From: Campanula takesimana
Taxonomy: Eukaryota; Streptophyta; Magnoliopsida; Asterales; Campanulaceae
Length of the DNA stretch: 64,000 nt
Assembly (NCBI GenBank): GCA_026119855.1
Contig: JAOWBW010001581.1
Location: 124,001-188,000 of the forward strand
Reading direction: 5' to 3'
Within the stretch, counting starts at the first letter, position 1. Each line of letters starts with the position of its first letter. Positions 57,702-64,000 of the stretch are shown here, piece after piece. A program made the translations under genes and the position numbers. Under the pieces are notes generated by a model. The model ran no database searches. It was not told where the DNA came from and was given only the letters and a program-made list of their open reading frames with translations.

Positions 57702-60208
57702 GGCTCCCGCAAGATGGACGTTCCATGGAAAAGACCAATCTTGGAGAGAAGAGATTGAAACCGAGCATGGGGTAACGGCTTGGTGAGAGCATCCGCGAGC
57801 TGGACATTGCCGGAGATATGTTGGACTCGAAGAGAACCATTGTTAACTTGTTCACGAACATAGTGGAAGGCGAGAGCAAGGTGCTTCATTCGAGAGTGAA
57901 ACACGGGGTTGGCAGAGTAGTGGGTAGCATCGAGGTTATCACAATAGATGACTGGGGCTGGGGAGGAGATGGCAAGTTCTCAGAGCAGGTTTCGAACCCA
58001 AATGAGTTCAGAAGTGGCATCAGCGACGGCCCTGAACTCGGCCTCAGTGAATGAGCCGGCAAGGGCACGTTGCTTTCGTGAAGACCAAGCAATGGGGTTA
58101 CGACCGAGATAGACTAAAAAACTAGTAGTGGAGATGTAGTCATCCTTGTCACCGGCCCAATCCGCATCACAGAAGGCATGAATTGACAAAGGTGTGTTCC
58201 GGTAGAGTTGAATACCAAGGTGAAAAGTGCCATGTAAATAGCGAAGAAGGCGTTTGAGGGAGACCCAATGACATGCTTGAGGGTGTTGCATGAACTGGGC
58301 AAGTTTGTTAACAGAAAAGGCAATGTCAGGGCGTGTGATAGAGAGGTATTGCAGGGCACCAACAATAGAGCGGTACTCGGTGGGGGATTGAATGGGCGAG
58401 TGCGGATGGTTGGATAATGTGGGGAAGGTAGCCATGGGTGTGGGTGAGGGTTTGGAGTTAAGCATATTTTGGCCGGTGAGAATGTCATGGGCATATTTGG
58501 ATTGAGTGAGAAGGAGGCCTTTGGCATTGGGTGTGACCTCAACACCAAGGAAGTAGGAAAGAGGACCCAAGTCTTTTAAGGAGAATATGGAAGAGAGATG
58601 GGAAATAAAATCAGTGAGAAGATAGGGAGAAGAGCCCGTAATGATAATATCATCAACATACACAAGAAGGAAGAGACGATGGGTGGGGGTGTTGTAGAGG
58701 AAAAGAGAGAGGTCGGCTAGAGAGGATTTAAAACCATAGGAGAGGAGGTAAGATTCCAGTTCGGTATACCAAGCCCGAGGGGCTTGTTTGAGACCATAAA
58801 TGGCTTTATGAAGCTGACAGACATGAGTTGGAGAAGTGGAGTCAATGAAGCTGGGGGGTTGGGACATGTAGACGGTTTCGAGAAGGGTGCCTTGAAGGAA
58901 GGCATTGTTTATGTCAAGTTGGCGAAGAGACCAACCATTGCTCAAAGCAAGAGAGAGGAAGAGACGGACGGTGACTGGTTTGACAACATGACTGAATGTG
59001 TCGGAGTAATCGACACCGGGTCGTTGGTGAAAACCTTTGGCAACAAGGCGAGCTTTGTATTTTTGAATGGAGTTGTCAGGGTTATATTTGATTCGGAAAA
59101 CCCATTTGCAACCGACTATGTTGGGAGCTTGGTGAGAGGGGACGAGAGACCACGTTTGGTTGCGAGAAAGAGCAGTGTATTCTTCCTCCATGGTAGCACG
59201 CCAAAGAGGAGAGGAGAGGGCCTGTTTGACTGTTTTGGGTAGGGCGGTGGGTGAGGAGAGAGAGGCTAGATGTGCATATTTTGGGTTGGGTTTGACAATA
59301 TTATTTTGGAGGCGAGTAGTCATGGGATGTGTGGGTTGAGGAGGAGGAGTAGCAGTGGGTTGAGTGGATGGGGAGGAGGATGAGGTGACTGAAGGTGAGG
59401 GTTGAGGAGTATCTTGATGCAAAGTAGGGGTCCGGTCGGGCTGTGATTGAGGTCCGGTTGGGTGAGTATGAGTGGACCGGTCGGGTAGTGTGGGAGATCC
59501 GGTCGGGTTAGGATGAGCAGTCCGGTCGAGTGATGTGTGAGATCTGGCCGGGTTATTGGTACTGTGAGATGCTGAGGGAGCCGAGGGAGGGGGGAATTCG
59601 GGAAAAGGATGTTGGATGTATGAGAGGTAGTGGGGTTGATTGGTGAAGTAGGTAGAGGTGGGGAGTTGGATTGAGGAAGTATGGGTAAGGAGAAATAGCA
59701 CCATTGTGAGGGTGTGACAGAGGCAGAGGGATCAGAGGAATGAAGAAGAGTAGAATAGGGAAAGGTGTCTTCAACAAATTTGACGTGCCTAGAGTGTAGA
59801 CACGATTGGTTTTGGGATCAAGACAGTAGAAGGCACTTTGGGTGGGGGAGTAGCCAACAAATATGCATGGGACAGAGCGAGGAGCTAATTTATGAGAGGT
59901 GTAGGGCCTCAACCATGGGTAGCATAAGCACCCAAAGCACCTAAGTTTGGTGTAATTGGGTTGTTTTTGAAAGAGCCGAAAATAGGGAGAGGAGTTGTTG
60001 AGAGTAGCTGATGGGAGACGATTAATAAGATAAACGACAGTGGTGAAGGCAAAGGCCCACATTGTGAGAGGTAATTGGGCATGAGAGAGTAAAGCAAGGC
60101 CAGTTTCGACAATATGTCGGTGACAAGTTCGGCAAAGCCATTGTGTTCTGGGGTGTGGGGTGGTGAGGTAAGATGGGTGACACCATTTTGAGAGAGAGTG
60201 GGTGTTAA
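57680..60208 (-). pseudogene. Copia integrase C-terminus, reverse transcriptase and RNase H
   Basis: After a TAG in the integrase core (60209-60211), the frame resumes with SPPHTPEHNGFAE. A two-base insertion near 60127 then shifts it, and it continues through HIVETGLALL and MWAFAFTTVVYLINRLP to about 59795. A further shift there leads into the large frame 59704-57980. That frame has a Ser/Thr/Pro-rich linker, the reverse transcriptase core (WVFRIKYNPDNSIQKYKARL, QLDINNAFLQG, the YVDD box at about 58650) and RNase H (FCDADWAGD). A TGA at 57980-57982 interrupts RNase H, and the last 99 codons to 57680 are open again. Confidence 0.9.
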
Positions 60209-61264
60209 CTAAAGGTATTCTCCACCATTGTCGGAGAAGAGTTGAATGATTGGACGGTTGAAGAATTTTTCAACAAGAGCTTTGAAGCGATTAAAAATGG
60301 CAAATGTGTCGGATTTTTGTTTCATTGGGTAAAACCACGTATATTTTGTGAAGTGGTCAACAAAGATAACATAGTATTTAAATTTGTCATGAGAGTAAAC
60401 TGGAGAAGTCCATACATCAGAGAAAATGAGTTCAAGAGGAGCAGCGGAAGTAAGAGATGAAATAGAAAATGGGAGCTTATGGCTCTTATTGATGTCACAA
60501 GAATTACAACTCGAAAAAGAACTAGACGAAATAGATAAATTAAATTGTTTATTCAGAAAAGAAATAATAGGAGGTGCAGGATGGCCGAGACGGTGATGCC
60601 AGGTTTTGAGAGAGTTGGAAATGCTAAGATGAACACTTGGAGCGAAGGGTTGCCAAAGGTAGACACCACGATCTTTGATGCCGTGGAAAATGACTCTATT
60701 TGTCGAGAGATCCTTAACAAGAAAAGAGGTAGGTAAGAATTCGATAGATGCATTATTATCCAAACAAAACTGAGAGACAGAAATAATATTACGGGAAATA
60801 AGGGGTACATAGAGAACATTATTGAAGGATAGGGAGAAGGAAGAGTGAGAGATGGAGAAAGAACCTATGTCCGAGATGGGAAGAGAGGAACCATCACCGA
60901 TGATAATGTCATCACTACCATTGTAGGGATGATGAAGAGAGAGGCTGTTGAGATCGTTGGTGATGTGGTTGTTTGCTCCACTATCAAGGAGCCAGGATGT
61001 CGGAGGAGGAGGGTGAGAGGTTGTGGCAGTGTGAACTTGGAGGTTGGGATTGGGACGGTTGTTACGAGGGTTGGTATTTAGCGGCGGAAACACAACATTG
61101 GGGTAGGTACGTTGGAAGGAACGACACTGAGAGATGACATGTCCTTGAATTCGGCAATATTGGCACTTGCCTTTGAAGGATGTGGTGGGAGTAGGAATAG
61201 GGGATTGGTTGGGCGGATGAGGGAGAAGAGGGGCAGTGGTGTTAGGACGGTGAGGGGGCTTGTT
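60209..61264 (-). pseudogene. Copia zinc knuckle, protease and integrase core
   Basis: Open for 350 codons in the gag frame. It holds a CCHC knuckle (CQYCRIQGHVISQC, about 61140-61180), the aspartic protease LLDSGANNHIT (about 60965-60995) and the integrase zinc-binding HHCC region (TWHHRLGHP ... CNSCDINKSH). The integrase catalytic core follows (FSDVWTSPVYS ... FSDNGGEYL), and the frame ends in a TAG just after the second catalytic Asp region. Confidence 0.88.
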
Positions 61265-61972
61265 TTAGGATGGACGAGTGTTGGCAACAAGGGCTGAGGC
61301 GGGGAGATGGGTCAGTGAAGGGTTTTGCTTCAGAGACAGTTCATGGTGAATGAGTTTCTCGTGAAGGGCTTCGAAAGAGATGGGTATGTCCCGGGCACGG
61401 ACATTGTCTATGACGGGTTTGTAAGTCTCGTAGTCGAGACCTTTTAGGGTTTTGGCTACGATATCCTCAGAATACATGGGTTTACCGAGAATAGCAAGTT
61501 TGTCTTTGCAGCTTTTGATGGCATGCATGTATTCCGAGATGGTGAGATTGGCTTTGGAGAGGGAGTCTAGATTGTCTTCAACCTGAAGAATATGGCCACG
61601 AGATGGGTTGGCGTAGGTTGTTTGAAGTATGTCCCAGAGTTCTTTGGATATTTTGGTACGGAGAACGAGAGGGGCTATGGATGTGTCAAGGGTACCGAGG
61701 AAGGCACCATGAAGAAGACGATCTTGACGGTTCCAGGTAATGTGGGCGGGGTTGTCGGTTTCTTTGTCATTCGTTGTGATTTTGGGTGGAGGAGAGGGGT
61801 GGGTGCCATGGATAAATTTTAGCAGATCGAGGCCGAAGAGGAGTGATTGGAGCTGGGATGCCCATGGAAGGTACGTAAGAGGAGTGAGGGTGATGCAGTT
61901 GGACAGATTGACAAGAATTAGAGGGGTGGAGGGATCAGCACTGTTGGCTAAGGTGGAGGCGGATGAGGCCAT
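61265..61972 (-). pseudogene. Copia gag
   Basis: 235 codons from ATG 61972. It contains the copia gag features ITLTPLTYLPWASQLQSLL, ITWNRQDRLLHGAFLGTL and ELWDILQTTYANPSRGHILQ. The TAA at 61265-61267 separates it from the zinc knuckle that follows in the same frame, so only this single stop breaks gag from pol here. Confidence 0.88.
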
Positions 61973-62089
61973 GGCAGCCGGTGGTGGGTTTGTGGGTGAG
62001 ATGGCGGCGGAAGGATTAGGGTTTGAGGGGTTGATGACGGCTGGAAAAAAATTTGAGAAGAGGGAGGGATCTAAAGCTCTAGTATACCA

Positions 62090-62323
62090 TGATAGAAACA
62101 GGGTTTTATGAAAATGATTTTCATTACTTTAACAAATGAATTACATGAGTATATATGTAACCTACCAAGCTATTTACAGAGAGTGAAATAAGGTAAAGAT
62201 AACACGTATTCTATTCAAATATTTACAAATAATAACTACCTAATCTAAATGATAATTTACATGTGATAAATATGGAATAGAGAATAAACAAAATGAGAGG
62301 ATCATTTTGTTTCTATCTTATCA
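62090..62323 (-). repeat. 5' LTR of the copia element
   Basis: 234 bp, 97.4 percent identical to the 3' LTR (six substitutions, no gaps). Confidence 0.93.
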
Positions 62324-62714
62324 GTATATACCATTAAAAACTTAAAATGCATTCCTTGCTAACAGAAACAAGCTTCTGATTCGTCTGGGACCCAGATGTA
62401 ATTTCTAAATAAACTTGATGGTCATTATTTTCTTGACCTAGCAGAGAAAACATTGAAGATCCATGACTAACAACTATTTTGACATAGTCAGATTAGGTAC
62501 TTAGTAGGAATGAGATTAAGTACCTATCTGTTTACCTTCATCACGAAAGTACCAACACCCACTCGATGAGAGGCATTTGCGGGTAAGTATTAAGAGTTTC
62601 AGGGATCCAATATACAAGAATTATGCGGTCTGACTTCAAGTGGTGATAATAAAAACCCTCCTGCAGAACCATGGGATTGCAAGGAGAAAAAAGAAGTATA
62701 TTACAACCATATTA

Positions 62715-63072
62715 CTCCCTCCGTCCCAAAATGATCTTCACATTTGACTATTCAAACTTTTTAAGGGTATGAACACTTGATTCACTAGTCATGTTTTGTT
62801 TGGGCACTTTTAAGGATTGAATTTCCAAAAAATAGTTTTTAAAAAAATAATTACCAAAACAACAACCCTAAAAAGTTATTTACCAAAGTAGCACTTTTTG
62901 AAAGATCATTTTGGTAAATAACTTTTTAGGGTTGTTGTTTTGGTAATTATTTTTTTAAAAAACTATTTTTTGGAAATTCAATCCACTTTTAAGCCTAGGT
63001 TGTAGAAATGTGAAGAAGTTTTTGGGACAATGAAAAATGCCAAATGAGAAGATCATTTTGGGGCGGAGGGAG
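62715..63072. mobile_element. Stowaway-type MITE in a Nudix pseudogene intron
   Basis: TA-flanked. Ends CTCCCTCCGTCCCAAAATG and CTCCCTCCGCCCCAAAATG inverted, both continuing ATCTTC. Interrupted by the foldback element at 62815-62983. Confidence 0.85.
62815..62983. mobile_element. Near-perfect foldback element (169 bp)
   Basis: Two inverted arms of about 73 bp, starting GATTGAATTTCCAAAAAATAG and its inverse, pair almost without mismatch around a loop of about 23 bp (GTAGCACTTTTTGAAAGATC). The 10-bp sequence CACTTTTAAG is duplicated on both sides (62805-62814, 62984-62993). The long duplication suggests a Mutator-like MITE. It could be transcribed into a small-RNA precursor hairpin. Confidence 0.85.
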
Positions 63073-63355
63073 TATTTATAAAGACTGATTTTCTGGGACT
63101 TCTCTTCACTTGGGGATGGATATACCATCTAAGCTAACTAGAGGTGTCATTCAAGGTTCAAAATTCAAATATAAAGATGGATAGGAACAAACACTAACTA
63201 ATGAAAGATTTGAACATGCACCAATCAGCATAAGGAAAGAATGTTAGTTGATTAACCCAAAAATGATCACCGTGTTCAACAAGATTTACAAGCTTGATAG
63301 GCACTTTATGACCTTCTTACTCTGGATAAAAACACCCAATTGCTGTTTACTCCAA

Positions 63356-64000
63356 ATACCAAATAAAAACATAGCACACGTGTGTGATGATTGATGAGTG
63401 GCTTTTGGTGTATTAATCAACGATTTTAACATATGGCATGAGCGTGTGCACTATGTCACAGGTTCGAGTTACACAAAAGTATGTCATTCATATCGCTCGT
63501 TAACATGTATGTTGCATTATTTATATTATTTATATGAAGATTTGCATATTTTATAGTCAATTGGCCTAATTTAATTTATTACTCTCTTTGATTTAAAATA
63601 AATATCTACAATTATTTTTTGTTGATAAAAAGTAGTTTAGATATTTATTTTATTATGAAAATAGATAAAGAACCAGTTTAAATATTTTTATAAAATATAT
63701 ATTACTTTTTCCATTTCAAAATAATTATTGTCTTTGACTTATCAAAGTTTCTAAGTAAAGTGCATATAAAATGATAAACTTACATTAAATAATTATTTAT
63801 GAGTGTGATAGAGTTGTAAATATGATGATTTGTGAAAAATATTTATATTTTGAATGGGTAGAGATGACAAGTGTGGTAAAGTTCACAAAAAAAAAAATTA
63901 CTCCCTCCGTCTTGTATTAAGTTTCTTAGTTTGACTCAGACCTGTTCTAAAAAGTCGAGGTATTTCGAATTCTTTGTTGACACGGATAAAGTCTTTTTGC
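63356..64000. other. AT-rich end of the window
   Basis: A further CTCCCTCCGTCTTGTATTAAG MITE start lies at 63901 and runs off the window. No gene is seen, and the N-terminal exon(s) of the Nudix pseudogene were not recognised here. Confidence 0.45.

Larger units (their letters stand above)
57468..62323 (-). mobile_element. Full-length Ty1/copia LTR retrotransposon (4856 bp), decayed
   Basis: Two 234-bp LTRs (57468-57701 and 62090-62323) with TGATAGAAA...TATCA ends and a 5-bp target duplication GTATA on both sides (57463-57467, 62324-62328). Read on the minus strand the order is LTR, a primer-site-like TGGTATACTAGAGC, gag, protease, integrase, reverse transcriptase, RNase H, LTR, the copia order. 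The LTRs differ at 6 of 234 positions. Three in-frame stops and two frameshifts break the polyprotein. The element sits between the second and third recognised exons of the Nudix pseudogene, in opposite or same reading sense as that gene (both minus). Confidence 0.95.
55774..63355 (-). pseudogene. Nudix hydrolase (NUDT8-like) pseudogene split by a copia element
   Basis: Six degraded exons in the right order on the minus strand match plant Nudix hydrolases of the NUDT2/7/8/10 group. About 63355-63271: KVPIKLVNLVEH with a stop before it. 62660-62536: EGFYYHHLKSDRIILVYWIP, then after a one-base loss NASHRVGVGTFVMK. About 57045-56954: VLLVQEER and, shifted, IWKFPTGVVD. 56632-56498: GEDIC, then a scrambled Nudix box, then FVQVLGY. 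56103-55992: QSHKSFFEKSDYIFFMSVL to EIEAAE, intact. 55866-55774: WMAFAAQSFIHKHKLLKY, ending early. The catalytic REX2EEXGU box is not readable. Living relatives hydrolyse nucleoside diphosphate derivatives. At least two frameshifts and a stop make it dead. Confidence 0.8.

Noticed and set aside
58784..59242. 152-codon plus-strand open frame
   Set aside because: Antisense to the copia reverse transcriptase, whose motifs are clear on the minus strand.
61740..62111. 123-codon plus-strand open frame
   Set aside because: Antisense to copia gag and its leader, and it runs into the LTR.
1..64000. tRNA, rRNA or CRISPR-like arrays
   Set aside because: No cloverleaf with conserved boxes was noticed, and the direct repeats seen are transposon or minisatellite units without regular spacers.

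Overview
This is a 64 kb piece of nuclear DNA from a flowering plant, most likely a eudicot. The support is spliced genes with GT-AG introns, plant-specific gene families, and a dense population of plant transposon types: Stowaway-like and hAT-like MITEs, CACTA, Mutator-like elements, Helitrons, Ty1/copia, and Ty3/gypsy of the Tat/Ogre kind. Base composition is AT-rich and genes occupy only the right half. No rRNA, tRNA, CRISPR or prokaryotic-style operon was seen. The species cannot be named from the sequence.

Layout. Positions 1-24,900 are essentially gene-free and made of nested transposons. They hold a 3 kb minus-strand Helitron (2918-5970) that carries a CACTA MITE and a Mutator-like element, and a Mutator-like element with GC-rich palindromic ends (6154-7100). 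A second Helitron lies at 9000-10320. A gag-only LTR retrotransposon has two 745-bp LTRs and a 5-bp target duplication (11999-15858). A 960-bp Mutator-like foldback has a perfect 9-bp duplication (16584-17543), and a Tat/Ogre remnant lies at 18.8-21.5 kb. Positions 24,901-32,765 are a remarkable array of Helitron units in a higher-order A-A-B-B pattern repeated about two and a half times.

Gene island. OPT3, a plasma-membrane oligopeptide/metal transporter (34525-38540, +, six exons, 740 aa), is complete. Convergent with it is a SnRK1 regulatory beta subunit of the KINB2 type (39440-44050, -), whose first exon could not be found. A mitochondrial acyl carrier protein follows (coding exons 52060-53208, +), with site II promoter elements in front. 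A secreted Pollen Ole e 1/extensin-family protein (53586-54535, -) appears broken by a tandem duplication inside exon 2. A Nudix hydrolase (55774-63355, -) is a pseudogene: six degraded exons are recognisable, and a 4856-bp Ty1/copia element (57468-62323) sits in one of its introns.

The genes are ordinary single-copy housekeeping or nutrient genes and do not form a joint pathway. The transporter, the energy-sensing kinase subunit and the mitochondrial acyl carrier are neighbours, not a cluster. I found no convincing previously undescribed biochemical system. The most unusual material is the Helitron higher-order array with its indel-only divergence, the Mutator-like family with variable GC palindromes, and two genes caught in the act of decay.
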